NCBI RefSeq assembly: GCF_040654855.1
Contig: NZ_JBFAIU010000004.1
Span: forward strand, 8,048-72,047
Length of the DNA stretch: 64,000 nucleotides
Source: Asanoa sp040654855
GTDB taxonomy: Bacteria; Actinomycetota; Actinomycetes; Mycobacteriales; Micromonosporaceae
Direction of reading: 5' to 3'
The position numbers were made by a program, and so were the translations under genes. Shown one piece after another: positions 49,467-59,182 of the stretch (its first letter is position 1; each line of letters begins with the position of its first letter). Under the pieces are notes generated by a model. The model was not told the origin of the DNA and ran no database searches. It was given only the letters and a program-made list of their open reading frames with translations.

Positions 49467-50067
49467 TCAGCGACTTCCAGCGACGGGCCCACTCGTCGGC
49501 GACCGCGGCGAACGCGGTGTCGTCGAGGCCGAACGTGGAGACGGTGGCCATGGCGTCGGCCGGCTCGGTGGAGTCGACCGGCGCCTGCGTCACGAGCGCC
49601 ACGAGGTGCCCGGCGTCGTCGACGGTGATGCGCTGGAAGCGGCTCCTGTGCCAGGCCGAGCCGTCGCCGAGCCCAGCCGCGAGCGTCGCGGGCGCGCCCC
49701 GGCCGTCCAGGTAGACCGTGCGCCGGCCCGACACCCCGCGGTCGAGCACGAAGCGGAGCTGCTCGAGGAACTGCCGCCAGCCCTCGGCGATCATGTCGAG
49801 CTGGTCGGCCGGGATGCCCGGTGACTCGATCCGGACCAGCGTGCGGTCGGGGCCGGCCTCGGTGAACGTGATCGTCTGGTCGGCGCCGAGGTCGATCCGG
49901 TCGGGCGCGGCAGCCTCGGCCCCGTCGACGAAGATCATCTTGATCTCGTCGTCGAGCCCCGGGTAGTCCCACCCGAACCACTGCCGGATCAACTCCGGCT
50001 CGACGAAGTGCGGCCGGACCGTCGCGGTCGGCGCGTCCACTGTGGTCTCCACCCGGAACGGCTCCAT
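49459..50067 (-). CDS. SRPBCC-family protein
   Basis: The 202-residue protein has a helix-grip fold: VETTVDAPTATVRPHFVEPELIRQWFGW at the start and IAEGWRQFLEQLRFVLDRG in the middle. The C-terminal about 70 residues, DDAGHLVALVTQ..., are an extra domain. It resembles AHSA1-type proteins but is not next to a regulator. It is divergent from purB with 63 bp between. Function unknown. Confidence 0.75.
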   Translation of the reverse strand: MEPFRVETTVDAPTATVRPHFVEPELIRQWFGWDYPGLDDEIKMIFVDGAEAAAPDRIDLGADQTITFTEAGPDRTLVRIESPGIPADQLDMIAEGWRQFLEQLRFVLDRGVSGRRTVYLDGRGAPATLAAGLGDGSAWHRSRFQRITVDDAGHLVALVTQAPVDSTEPADAMATVSTFGLDDTAFAAVADEWARRWKSLTA

Positions 50068-50130
50068 GGCGACAGACCCTATCGCTCGTGACGCAGATCA
50101 CGCCCCTGGCCAGGGTGCCAGAATGGCCGG

Positions 50131-51555
50131 GTGACGCAGGTACCCAACGTTCTCGCCGCCCGATACGCCTCTCCCGAGCTGGTCGCGCTCTGGTCGCCGA
50201 CCGAAAAGGTGAAGCTGGAGCGGCGGCTGTGGATCGCGGTGCTGGAGACACAGCGCGACCTCGGCATCGACGTGCCCGACGGGGTCGTCGAGGCGTACCG
50301 GGCCGTGCTCGACGACGTCGACCTGCTCTCGATCGCCGAGCGCGAGCGGATCACCCGACACGACGTGAAGGCGCGCATCGAGGAGTTCGCGGACCTCGCC
50401 GGCCACGAGCAGATCCACAAGGGGATGACCTCCCGCGACCTCACCGAGAACGTGGAGCAGCTGCAGATCCGCTCCTCGCTCGAGCTGGTCCGCGACCGGG
50501 TCGTCGCGGCGCTGGCCCGGCTGGCCCGGCTCGCCGTCGAGCACGAGAACCTGGTGATGGCGGGCCGGTCGCACAACGTCGCCGCGCAGGCGACGACGCT
50601 GGGCAAGCGGTTCGCCTCGGCCGGCGAGGAGCTGCTGATCGCGTACCAGCGGCTCGACGACCTGATCGCCCGCTATCCGCTGCGCGGCATCAAGGGCCCG
50701 GTCGGCACCGCGGCCGACCAGCTCGACCTCTTCGACGGCGACGCCGGCAAGGTGGCGGAGCTGGAGTCGCGGGTCGCCGCCCACCTCGGGTTCTCGTCGG
50801 TGCTGAGCAGCGTCGGCCAGGTCTACCCACGCTCGCTGGACCTCGACGTGGTCACCGCGCTGGCCCAGGTCGTCGCCGCGCCGAGCAGCCTGGCCACCAC
50901 GATCCGGCTGATGGTCGGGCAGGAGCTGGTCACCGAGGGCTTCCGGCCGGGCCAGGTCGGCTCGAGCGCGATGCCGCACAAGATGAACACCCGGTCGAGC
51001 GAGCGGGTCAACGGGCTCGCGGTCGTGGTCCGCGGCTACGTCTCGATGATCGGCGAGCTGGCCGGCGACCAGTGGAACGAGGGCGACGTCTCGGACTCGG
51101 TGGTCCGCCGGGTCGCGCTGCCCGACGCCTTCTTCGCCACGGACGGCCTCTTCCAGACGTTCCTGACCGTGCTCGACGAGTTCGGCGCCTATCCCGCGGT
51201 GGTCGCCCGGGAGCTCGACCGCTACCTGCCGTTCCTGGCCACGACCAAGATCCTGGTCGCCGCGGTACGCCGGGGCGTCGGTCGCGAGACGGCGCACGAG
51301 GTGATCAAGGAGAACGCCGTCGCCGTCGCGCTCGCCATGCGGGAGAAGGGCAGCACCGAGAACGACCTGTTCGACCGGCTCGCCGCCGACGACCGCCTGG
51401 GCCTGACCCGCGGCGAGATCGACGCGCTGGTGGCCGACCGGGCGGCGTTCGTCGGCGCGGCCGGTGCCCAGGTGGCCGCGGTGGCCGCGAAGATCGACGA
51501 CGTGGTCCGGCGGCACCCGACGGCCGCCGGCTACACGCCCGGCGCGATCCTCTGA
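50131..51555 (+). CDS. purB: Adenylosuccinate lyase
   Basis: The 474-residue protein belongs to the fumarase/aspartase superfamily. The signature GSSAMPHKMNT carries the flexible catalytic loop Ser. TSRDLTENVEQ and GRSHNVAAQATTLGKR mark the substrate site. It cleaves SAICAR and adenylosuccinate in purine synthesis. The GTG start follows CAGAATGGCCGG without a strong ribosome-binding site. It is separated from the other pur genes by about 1.5 kb and ended by a strong hairpin. Confidence 0.95.
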   Translation: MTQVPNVLAARYASPELVALWSPTEKVKLERRLWIAVLETQRDLGIDVPDGVVEAYRAVLDDVDLLSIAERERITRHDVKARIEEFADLAGHEQIHKGMTSRDLTENVEQLQIRSSLELVRDRVVAALARLARLAVEHENLVMAGRSHNVAAQATTLGKRFASAGEELLIAYQRLDDLIARYPLRGIKGPVGTAADQLDLFDGDAGKVAELESRVAAHLGFSSVLSSVGQVYPRSLDLDVVTALAQVVAAPSSLATTIRLMVGQELVTEGFRPGQVGSSAMPHKMNTRSSERVNGLAVVVRGYVSMIGELAGDQWNEGDVSDSVVRRVALPDAFFATDGLFQTFLTVLDEFGAYPAVVARELDRYLPFLATTKILVAAVRRGVGRETAHEVIKENAVAVALAMREKGSTENDLFDRLAADDRLGLTRGEIDALVADRAAFVGAAGAQVAAVAAKIDDVVRRHPTAAGYTPGAIL

Positions 51556-51562
51556 CACGCCG

Positions 51563-51596
51563 GGCGGCGTGGCGCCCCTTGGAGCGCCACGCCGCC
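51563..51596. terminator. Strong bidirectional hairpin after purB
   Basis: A perfect 13-bp stem (GGCGGCGTGGCGC and its complement) with an 8-base loop lies between convergent purB and the protease gene, followed by TTGT. Confidence 0.9.
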
Positions 51597-51618
51597 TTGT
51601 GGGAGAGCGTTGTCTGGG

Positions 51619-52311
51619 TCAGACGCCGGCAGTGCTCTGGATCCACGCCCGGTTGTAGGCGACGCTGCCGTAGTTCTGGATGTTGACGCCGTCCGCGGTG
51701 GATGCGACGCCGACCTGGGCGCCGTTGTAGAACTGCGGGCCACCGGAGTCGCCGCGCCACGCGTTGCCGTTGATCCGGGTGCTGCGGATCGCCCGGCCGC
51801 CGTAGGCGTCAGTCACGTTGGTGCTGGTCACCCGGACGGAGGCGGTCTTGAGCACGGTCGACGCGCTGCAGCCGCTGTAGCAGGTCATGCCCCAGCCGTA
51901 GATCGTGTTGGTCGAGTTGACCGGCGGGTAGGCGCTGGAGAGCGTCACGTAGCTCGTGCTCACCCCGCTGCTCAGCCGCATCAGGGCCAGGTCGCTGCGG
52001 GTGTACGTCGCGCTGACCGTGCGGGTGACGCCGCCGGAGCCCCGGTTGACGCTGCCGACCCGCACCGACATCGTGCCGCTGATGCAGTGGCGGGCGGTGA
52101 GCACCCAGGTCGACGCGATGATCGTGCCCGAGCAGGTGAACGAGCCGTTGCTGAACACGGCCGCGGCCCACGGGGCCGACGCGACGGTGCTGCCACCGAT
52201 GATCTGCTCCGGGCCGGTGGGCGCGACGGGTGCGGCGCCGGCCGCGCTGGGCGCGAGGAAGGCTCCGGTGAGGCCGATGGCGAGCGCGGCCAGGGTGAGG
52301 CGGGTGCGCAT
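51619..52311 (-). CDS. Secreted trypsin-like serine protease (S1)
   Basis: This 230-residue secreted enzyme has a signal peptide at 1-26 (SAAGAA), a short propeptide and IIGG at 37-40 as the activation site. The triad is His75 (TARHC), Asp107 (RSDLALMRL) and Ser189 (GDSGGP). The two Cys pairs expected in bacterial S1 enzymes are plausible (C60/C76 and C144/C148). AGGAG precedes the ATG. It is a stand-alone gene. Confidence 0.92.
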   Translation of the reverse strand: MRTRLTLAALAIGLTGAFLAPSAAGAAPVAPTGPEQIIGGSTVASAPWAAAVFSNGSFTCSGTIIASTWVLTARHCISGTMSVRVGSVNRGSGGVTRTVSATYTRSDLALMRLSSGVSTSYVTLSSAYPPVNSTNTIYGWGMTCYSGCSASTVLKTASVRVTSTNVTDAYGGRAIRSTRINGNAWRGDSGGPQFYNGAQVGVASTADGVNIQNYGSVAYNRAWIQSTAGV

Positions 52312-52429
52312 CTGGGCTCCTATCCGAGGGGGGGTGGATCGGACTGCCCGAGACGCTATTGTGATATCGACGTATTCGCAATCATCAAATCCAGGTCATA
52401 CGACCCCGTGATGATTAGCGTTGGCGGGG

Positions 52430-53041
52430 ATGGAGTTCTTCATCGTCGCGGTCACGGCGTTCGCGCTGATCCTGCCGGTCGAACTGCCCGACAAGACGTT
52501 CGTCGCGACGCTCGTGCTGAGCACGCGGTATCCGCCGCTCCCGGTGTGGTTGGGGGTGGTCGCCGCGTTCGGTGTGCAGTGCGCGGTCGCGGTCGGCGCG
52601 GGGACGCTGATCTCCCGGCTGCCCGAACGCCCGGTCGCGCTCGTCGCGGCGGGGCTGTTCCTGGCCGGCGCGATCGTGCTCTTCCGCGGTGCGCGCAAGT
52701 CCGGGCAGGAACGCGAGGACCAGGAGCAACAGGAGTACGCGGGCCGCGTACAGGAGCGGCGCACCGGCCTGCGGGCCGCGGCGGCCAGCTTCGTCGTCCT
52801 GTTCACCGCCGAATGGGGTGACCTGTCGCAGTTGCTGACGGCCGGCCTGGTGGCGAGTGGCCGAAATCCCATTCCGGTCTTCATCGGGTCGTGGCTGGCG
52901 CTGATCGTCGTCTCCGGCGCCGCCGTGCTGCTCGGCCGCTGGCTGCGGAAGAGGGTCAAGTTGTCGTTGATCCGATATGTTGCCGCCGGTATCTGTCTGG
53001 TGCTCGCAGCGCTCACGACGGTCGAGGCGCTACGCGCGTAA
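52430..53041 (+). CDS. GDT1/UPF0016-family cation transporter
   Basis: The 203-residue protein has six transmembrane helices in two repeats. The family acidic motif appears as ELPDKTF near the N-terminus and EWGDLSQL in the second half. Members transport Mn2+ or Ca2+. In the first motif Gly is replaced by Pro, and in the second the Lys/Arg is Leu, so ion choice may differ. I chose the ATG at 52430 over the TTG at 52421. The 118-bp gap to the protease gene has no riboswitch I can recognise. Confidence 0.85.
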   Translation: MEFFIVAVTAFALILPVELPDKTFVATLVLSTRYPPLPVWLGVVAAFGVQCAVAVGAGTLISRLPERPVALVAAGLFLAGAIVLFRGARKSGQEREDQEQQEYAGRVQERRTGLRAAAASFVVLFTAEWGDLSQLLTAGLVASGRNPIPVFIGSWLALIVVSGAAVLLGRWLRKRVKLSLIRYVAAGICLVLAALTTVEALRA

Positions 53042-53133
53042 TGCCTGTTCCAAGCCGTGGGCGGGTGCCGGTCAACGTCTATCTACCGGGTACTCTTGGC
53101 GCGCTTACCGCGTACGAAAGTCAGGAGTGCCCA

Positions 53134-53400
53134 GTGGCTCGCGTCGTCGTCGACGTCATGCTCAAGCCGGAGATTCTCGATCCTCAGGGCCAAGCGGTAG
53201 CCAACGCGCTGCCACGGCTCGGCATCAGCGATGTCTCCTCCGTGCGCATCGGCCGGCGCATCGAGATCGAGTTCACCGGCGCCGCGGATCCCGAGCGGGT
53301 CCGCGAGATCGCCGACAAGCTGCTCGCCAACCCGGTGATCGAGGACTTCACGATCCAGGAGGTTGCCGAGGACGCGGTCCCGGCGGGTGAGCCGTCATGA
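53134..53400 (+). CDS. purS: Phosphoribosylformylglycinamidine synthase subunit PurS
   Basis: This 88-residue protein has VDVMLKPEILDPQGQAV and LPRLGISDVSSVRIGRRIEIEF, typical of PurS. PurS bridges PurQ and PurL in the FGAM synthase complex and helps pass ammonia. The GTG at 53134 has AGGAG 6 nt upstream. It overlaps purQ by ATGA. The C-terminal 10 residues are a variable acidic tail. Confidence 0.95.
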   Translation: MARVVVDVMLKPEILDPQGQAVANALPRLGISDVSSVRIGRRIEIEFTGAADPERVREIADKLLANPVIEDFTIQEVAEDAVPAGEPS

Positions 53401-54080
53401 GTGCCCGCATCGGTGTCGTGACCTTCCCCGGCTCGCTGGACGACGGTGACGCCGCCCGGGCCGTCCGGGTCGCCGGCGGCGAAGCGGTGCGGCTGTGGCA
53501 CGGCGACAGCGACCTGCATGGCGTCGACGCCGTGGTGCTGCCCGGCGGCTTCTCCTACGGCGACTACCTGCGCACCGGAGCGATCGCCCGGTTCGCGCCC
53601 GTGATGGAGTCGATCATCGACGGCGCCCGCGGCGGCCTGCCGGTCCTCGGCATCTGCAACGGCTTCCAGATCCTCTGCGAGGCCCACCTGCTGCCCGGTG
53701 CCCTCACCCGCAACAGCCACCTCCACTTCCGCAACCGCGACCAGTGGCTGCGGGTCGACGCGGCCAGCACCGCGTGGACGAACTCGTTCGAGGCCGACCA
53801 GGAGATCCTGGTCCCGCTCAAGAGCGGTGAGGGGCGTTACGTCGCCGACCGGGCGACGCTCGACGCGCTGGCTGCCGAGAACCGGATCGTGGCCACCTAC
53901 CTGCGTGGCAACCCCAACGGCTCCGAGCGGGACATCGCCGGGGTCACCAACGAGGCCGGCAACGTCGTCGGGCTCATGCCCCACCCTGAGCACGCGATCG
54001 AGGCACTGACCGGTCCGTCGCTCGACGGGTTGGGCTTCTTCACCTCGATTCTCAAGCACCTGGCGGGGGCCTCGGCATGA
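53397..54080 (+). CDS. purQ: FGAM synthase glutaminase subunit PurQ
   Basis: The 227-residue class I glutamine amidotransferase has the nucleophilic Cys in VLGICNGFQIL and the His-Glu pair in PHPEHA. It frees ammonia for PurL. ATGA overlaps occur at both ends (with purS and purL), so the three subunits are made in step. Confidence 0.96.
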   Translation: MSARIGVVTFPGSLDDGDAARAVRVAGGEAVRLWHGDSDLHGVDAVVLPGGFSYGDYLRTGAIARFAPVMESIIDGARGGLPVLGICNGFQILCEAHLLPGALTRNSHLHFRNRDQWLRVDAASTAWTNSFEADQEILVPLKSGEGRYVADRATLDALAAENRIVATYLRGNPNGSERDIAGVTNEAGNVVGLMPHPEHAIEALTGPSLDGLGFFTSILKHLAGASA

Positions 54081-56476
54081 CAACTCAGCCCGACACAGCG
54101 TCGAGCGAGGCGGAAGAGAAATCGTTGCCGGCACAGGTGGCGTCGTACGACGGCCGCAACGGCCCCGACACGGTCGAGCGGGCCGGCGAAACCGCCGGTG
54201 AGCTGCAGCCGTTCGCCGAGCTGGGCCTGCGCGACGACGAGTACGAGCGGATCCGCGGCATCCTCGACCGCCGGCCGACCCAGTCCGAGCTGGCGATGTA
54301 CTCGATCATGTGGAGCGAACACTGCTCGTACAAGTCGAGCAAGGTGCACCTGCGCCAGTTCGGCGAGAAGCAGCCGCCGAGCGACCGGATGCTCGCGGGC
54401 ATCGGCGAGAACGCCGGCGTCATCAAGATCTCCGACGAGATCGCGGTGACCTTCAAGGTCGAGTCGCACAACCACCCGAGCTTCGTCGAGCCCTACCAGG
54501 GCGCCGCGACCGGTGTCGGCGGCATCGTCCGCGACATCCTCGCGATGGGCGCCCGGCCGGTCGCCGTGATGGACCCGCTGCGGTTCGGTGCGGCCGACCA
54601 CGAGGACACCGCCCGGGTGCTGCCCGGCGTCGTCGCCGGCATCGGCGGCTACGGCAACTGCCTCGGCCTGCCCAACGTCGGCGGCGAGGTCGTCTTCGAC
54701 CCGACCTATCAGGGCAACCCGCTGGTCAACGCGCTCTGCGTGGGCGTGCTGCCGGTCGACCGGCTGCAGAAGAAGGACGCCGCCGGCCCCGGCAACATCG
54801 TGGTGCTGATGGGTGCCAAGACCGGCCGCGACGGCATCGGCGGCGTGTCCGTGCTGGCCAGCGCGACCTTCGACGACGGCAGCCAGGCGCGCCGCCCGTC
54901 GGTGCAGGTCGGCGACCCGTTCACCGAGAAGCTGCTGATCGAGGCCTGCCTGGAGCTCTACGACGCCAACCTGGTCGTCGGCATCCAGGACCTCGGCGGC
55001 GCCGGCCTGACCTGCGCGCTGACCGAGACCGCGGCCGCGGCCGGCACCGGCATGCGGGTGTGGCTGGAGCGGGTGCCGCTGCGCGAGCCGTCCATGGAGC
55101 CGCACGAGATCCTGGCCAGCGAGTCGCAGGAGCGGATGCTGCTGATCGTCAAGCCCGAGCAGCTCGACGCGGTGCTCGCCGTGGCCGAGAAGTGGGGCGT
55201 GCTGGCGACCGCGATCGGCGAGGTCACCCCGTCCGAGGTCAGCGGCCTGCCGGGCCGGCTGCGGATCACCTGGCGCGACCACCTCGTGGTCGACGTGCCG
55301 CCGGCCTCGCTGGCCGACGACGGCCCGGTCTACGCCCGGCCGATGCGCGAGCCCGCCGACCTGATCCTGCTGCAGGCCGACCGGGCCGAGACGCTGCCGC
55401 GGCCGGCCACGCCGGACGACCTGAAGGCGACGCTGCTGCGGATGGTCGGCTCGCCGAACCTCTGCGACAAGTCGTGGGTCACCGAGCAGTACGACCGCTA
55501 CGTGCTCGGCAACACCGTGCTGGCTCAGCCCGAGGACGCCGGCCTGATCCGGGTCGACGAGCACAGCGGGCTCGGCGTCGCGCTCTCGGTCGACGGCAAC
55601 GGCCGGTTCGCCCGGCTCGACCCGTACAACGGCGCGAAGCTGGCGCTGGCCGAGAGCTACCGCAACGTGGCCGTCACCGGTGCCAAGCCGGTCGCGGTGA
55701 CCAACTGCCTCAACTTCGGCTCGCCCGAGGACCCGGCCGTCATGTGGCAGTTCGCCGAGGCCGTCCGCGGCCTGGCCGACGGCTGCCTCGAGCTGGGCAT
55801 CCCGGTGACCGGCGGCAACGTGAGCTTCTACAACCAGACCGGCGCCGCGGCGATCCACCCGACGCCAGTGGTCGGCGTGCTCGGCGTGATCGACGACGTG
55901 GCCGACCGCGTGCCGATCGGCTTCGCCAAGCCGGCGACCGGCGACGGTGACCTGATCTTCCTGCTCGGCGAGACGGCCAACGAGCTGTCCGGCTCCGAGT
56001 GGGCCTGGGTGACCCACGAGCACCTCGGCGGCGTTCCGCCCAAGGTCGACCTGGCCAAGGAGCGGGCGCTGGCGCAGGTGCTGGCCGAGGCGGCCCGGGT
56101 CGGCCACCTGAGCGCGGCGCACGACGTCTCCGACGGCGGCCTGGCTCAGGTGCTGGTCGAGGCCTGCCTGCGCAACGGCGTGGGCGCCCGGATCGCGCTG
56201 CCGGAGGAGTTCTCCGCGGGCTCGATGCCGTTCGTCTACCTGTTCAGCGAGTCGGCCGGCCGGGCCGTGGTGTCCGTGCCGCGCGGGCACGAGAAGGCGT
56301 TCACCGGGCTCTGCGCGGAGCAGGGCGTGTCGTGGACCCCGATCGGCGTGACCGACGGGCAGAACGAGGCGCTCGAGATCCGCGGCCAGTTCTCGGTGCC
56401 GCTCGCCGAGCTGCGCGAGGCGCACACCGCGACGATGCCGAAGCTGTTCGGTGCGTCGCTGCCGGTCGAGGACTGA
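54077..56476 (+). CDS. purL: FGAM synthase large subunit PurL
   Basis: The 799-residue small-type PurL has two AIRS-like halves. The N-terminal half shows SEHCSYKSSK and VESHNHPS with GAATGVGGI..DI..MGA; the second half shows VTGGNVSFYNQTG and SAAHDVSDGGLA. It converts FGAR to FGAM with ammonia from PurQ. The N-terminal about 35 residues are a variable extension. A strong hairpin follows the stop. Confidence 0.96.
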   Translation: MTTQPDTASSEAEEKSLPAQVASYDGRNGPDTVERAGETAGELQPFAELGLRDDEYERIRGILDRRPTQSELAMYSIMWSEHCSYKSSKVHLRQFGEKQPPSDRMLAGIGENAGVIKISDEIAVTFKVESHNHPSFVEPYQGAATGVGGIVRDILAMGARPVAVMDPLRFGAADHEDTARVLPGVVAGIGGYGNCLGLPNVGGEVVFDPTYQGNPLVNALCVGVLPVDRLQKKDAAGPGNIVVLMGAKTGRDGIGGVSVLASATFDDGSQARRPSVQVGDPFTEKLLIEACLELYDANLVVGIQDLGGAGLTCALTETAAAAGTGMRVWLERVPLREPSMEPHEILASESQERMLLIVKPEQLDAVLAVAEKWGVLATAIGEVTPSEVSGLPGRLRITWRDHLVVDVPPASLADDGPVYARPMREPADLILLQADRAETLPRPATPDDLKATLLRMVGSPNLCDKSWVTEQYDRYVLGNTVLAQPEDAGLIRVDEHSGLGVALSVDGNGRFARLDPYNGAKLALAESYRNVAVTGAKPVAVTNCLNFGSPEDPAVMWQFAEAVRGLADGCLELGIPVTGGNVSFYNQTGAAAIHPTPVVGVLGVIDDVADRVPIGFAKPATGDGDLIFLLGETANELSGSEWAWVTHEHLGGVPPKVDLAKERALAQVLAEAARVGHLSAAHDVSDGGLAQVLVEACLRNGVGARIALPEEFSAGSMPFVYLFSESAGRAVVSVPRGHEKAFTGLCAEQGVSWTPIGVTDGQNEALEIRGQFSVPLAELREAHTATMPKLFGASLPVED

Positions 56477-56488
56477 CTGATTCGCATA

Positions 56489-56524
56489 CGAAGAAGGGGG
56501 CCGCGACCGCGGCCCCCTTCTTCG
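56489..56524. terminator. Very strong bidirectional terminator after purL
   Basis: CGAAGAAGGGGGCCGC, loop GACC, and the exact complement form a 16-bp perfect stem ending in TTCTTCG. It lies between convergent purL and the Gly/Tyr-rich protein gene. Confidence 0.95.
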
Positions 56525-56537
56525 TTGCGTTGACTGG

Positions 56538-58532
56538 TCAGTCGTCGAGCCAGCCCAGCTCGCGCCGGTCGCCACCGCGACCGCCGCCGCCGTGCCGGGC
56601 CCCACGGCCGTCGCCGCCGCCGTTCTGGCCTTCGTAGTACTCGCCGCGGTCGTCGTAGCCGCCGTTGGGGTTGTCGTAGTTGCCGCCGCCCCGCTGCTCG
56701 GGCACCCGGTCGTAGCCGGCACCGCCCTCGTAGCCACCGCCACGGCCGTAGTCGCCGCCGGCGCCCTGCGGCGGGTAGCCGCGGGTCTCGTCGTAGCCGC
56801 CACCCTGGCCGCCGCCGTAGCCGCCGCCCTCGTAGCCGCCCCGGCCCTGGCCCTGGTCGTAGCCGCCCCGCGGGGCGGAGCCGTAACCGTTGCCGCCGCC
56901 CTGGTCGTAGCCGTTGGGCTCGTAACCGCGCTCGTCTCCGTAGCCGCCGCTGGGCGCGCCGCCGTAGCCGTTGTTGCCGCCGCTCGGACCGGCACCGTAG
57001 CCGTTGTCACGGCCGCCGTAGCCACCGCCGCCGGACGCCGGCTCGTAGCGGCCGGTCGGCTCGTCGAAGGCCTGGCCGCCGCCGTAGCCGCCGCCCTGCG
57101 GATAACCGCCCTGGCCGGCACCGTAGCCGCCGCCCGAGGCCGGCGCGCCGCCGTAGCCGCCGCCACCCGAGCCGGGCGCGTCGGGGTAGCCGCCGGCGCC
57201 GTAGCCGCCACCCGAACCCGGCGCGTTGCCGAACTGGGTGGGTGCCGCGCCGCCGTACATCTGCGTGGCCTGGTCGTAGCCGCCGACCTGGGTGGGCTGG
57301 CCGTAGCCGGCGCCGCCGTCCCAGCCGGGCTGCTGCGCCCCGTAGGTCGGTGCCTGCGGCGGCATCGGCGCGCCGTAGGGGTCCGGGAACTCGTCCATCG
57401 GCGCGCGGCTGTGCAGCATGGTCGGTGCGTCGGCCATGGCGCCGCCGCCGGGCCCGGCGATCCGGGTCGCGTCGTCGCCGCCGCGGTATGCCGCCGCGCC
57501 GCCGCCCATCGGCACCGCCGGGCGTACGCCCGTGGTCGAGGTCTGGTCGTCGGGGTCATCGCTCTCCTTGCGGCGCAGCATCACCCAGACGATGCCGCCG
57601 ACACCGAACGCGACCAGCAGACCGCCGCCGAGCACGACCAGCCAGTTGCCGAAGCCGCCGCCGTCCTCCGAGTTGCCGGCCGGTTCAGCCGCGATCGCGG
57701 AGTCGCTCGGCTCGTCGGTCGCCTCGTCCTCGAGCGGCGCGTCCTCGGTGGGGACGGCGGACGCGGTCGCGGTGGGCTCGACCTTGAGCTTCAGGCTCAG
57801 GTTGACCCCGCTGGCGTTCTGGCCGGCGTTGACGGTGATCGACTTGGTGTCCTTGATGTCTTCCTTCGACGCGCCGATGGTGATGCGGCCCGGCACGATG
57901 GGCTTGCGCTCGGAGCCTTCGAAGCGGTACGTGCCGCTCGAGTTGGTGAGCGTGTCGAAGAAGTTGTTGGCGCCGTCGTTCAAGGCGACGTACGCGCCGT
58001 TGACCGGCTTGCCGTCGGACTGGTTGACGACCTTGCCGGTGATCGTCCTGACCGTTTCCACCGGCGGCGGGGCCTGCTGCTGACGGCCGCGGACCGTCAT
58101 GTCCCGGGTCGCCTGGCCGTTCTCGCCGTTGATCGTGACCTGGACGACGACCTGGCCGGACTTGGTCTGGCCGTCGGCGACGTTGCCCGCCGTCACGCGG
58201 GAGGTGACCTGCTCGCTGTCGCCGGCGTCGATGTCGATGTCGCCGTCGCAGTTCTGGGAGCAGCTCAGCTCGCCGAAGCTGGTGGAGACCCGGACGGTGG
58301 CCGTCTGCCGGTTGTTGCCGCCACCCTGCTGCTGCGGGTTGTTGTTCTGGATCGTGATCCGAACGGTCGCGTTCTCCCCGGGCGATAGCGAGCCGTTGGA
58401 AACGCTGATCGACACCGTCGGCGGTGCCGCCTGAGCGGGGCTAGGAAAAAAGGTGACCAGTGCGCCAGCACTCAGCGCCACGACCACACCGGCCCGTACG
58501 CGCCAGGCTCGTCGGTGTGTTGTCACGTCCAC
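56538..58532 (-). CDS. Exported, membrane-anchored protein with long Gly/Tyr-rich cytosolic tail
   Basis: The protein has 664 residues. A signal peptide (1-36, ending PAQAA) leads an extracellular part with a beta-sandwich region (about 40-145) and a carboxypeptidase-regulatory-like domain (about 165-250: TITGKVVNQSDGKPVNGAYVAL). An acidic linker and one transmembrane helix (about 295-318) follow. The remaining about 340 residues are cytosolic and dominated by GGGYGG, GGYDQ and similar repeats, ending RRELGWLDD. The last motif is compact and may be a binding peptide. I do not know the function; similar long YG-rich tails are prone to condensation. Confidence 0.75.
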   Translation of the reverse strand: MDVTTHRRAWRVRAGVVVALSAGALVTFFPSPAQAAPPTVSISVSNGSLSPGENATVRITIQNNNPQQQGGGNNRQTATVRVSTSFGELSCSQNCDGDIDIDAGDSEQVTSRVTAGNVADGQTKSGQVVVQVTINGENGQATRDMTVRGRQQQAPPPVETVRTITGKVVNQSDGKPVNGAYVALNDGANNFFDTLTNSSGTYRFEGSERKPIVPGRITIGASKEDIKDTKSITVNAGQNASGVNLSLKLKVEPTATASAVPTEDAPLEDEATDEPSDSAIAAEPAGNSEDGGGFGNWLVVLGGGLLVAFGVGGIVWVMLRRKESDDPDDQTSTTGVRPAVPMGGGAAAYRGGDDATRIAGPGGGAMADAPTMLHSRAPMDEFPDPYGAPMPPQAPTYGAQQPGWDGGAGYGQPTQVGGYDQATQMYGGAAPTQFGNAPGSGGGYGAGGYPDAPGSGGGGYGGAPASGGGYGAGQGGYPQGGGYGGGQAFDEPTGRYEPASGGGGYGGRDNGYGAGPSGGNNGYGGAPSGGYGDERGYEPNGYDQGGGNGYGSAPRGGYDQGQGRGGYEGGGYGGGQGGGYDETRGYPPQGAGGDYGRGGGYEGGAGYDRVPEQRGGGNYDNPNGGYDDRGEYYEGQNGGGDGRGARHGGGGRGGDRRELGWLDD

Positions 58533-58650
58533 CGCCTTCCGGTCTCACCCCCGAACGAGTACACCGTCGGTCACTATGCCTTGCCCGACGGGGTCAGCGC
58601 GACCCAGGGGCCGAAGGAACTAGGACGCGAGAAGGTCGTATCGTCCCGTC

Positions 58651-59016
58651 ATGTCCCCTGCGCACAATAAGTCACCAGCGGTCGCGGCTGCCCTAGCCGT
58701 TCTCGACGCCGGGGGGAGCCCCGAGAAAACCACTCTCCGTGACGCTGTGCGTGCGCTGCTGACCGACCTCGCCAAGCGGGCTCCCGGCCGCTCGGTCGAA
58801 GTGCGGGTCCCACCTTACGGTGCCGTGCAATGCGTTCCCGGACCACGACATACCCGTGGTACCCCCTCAAACGTGGTCGAAATGGACGGTGTGACCTGGA
58901 TTCTGGTCGCGACCGGCCGGCTGCCGTGGGCCGAGGCGCTGGCCGCCGGCAGGATCAAGGCCAGCGGAAACCGGGCCGACCTCTCCCCATATCTGCCCGG
59001 ACAGCCAGATCTCTAA
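58651..59016 (+). CDS. SCP-like (sterol carrier family) protein
   Basis: This 121-residue protein has a small alpha/beta fold: SVEVRVPPYGAVQCVPGPRHTRGTPSNVVEMD and WILVATGRLPWAEALAAGRIKASGNRADLSPYLP. The second part is typical of bacterial SCP-type proteins found just upstream of purF in actinobacteria. Its ligand is unknown. It precedes purF by 166 bp and is probably a neighbour in a conserved order, not an enzyme of the pathway. Confidence 0.8.
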   Translation: MSPAHNKSPAVAAALAVLDAGGSPEKTTLRDAVRALLTDLAKRAPGRSVEVRVPPYGAVQCVPGPRHTRGTPSNVVEMDGVTWILVATGRLPWAEALAAGRIKASGNRADLSPYLPGQPDL

Positions 59017-59182
59017 GGCGCCTGGACCGTTGGTCGGCGCAAAACCCACGAGAAGGGAAGGGTCGCCCGAAGGGATTCCCTGACGGTCCGCGCGCTCAAG
59101 GTGGCCCGCTGTGACCGGCGCGAACTCGCGTACACTGGCCCGAGCAAGACGTGCCAGGAAGTTCAGCAGCGAGGAGCGCCAG

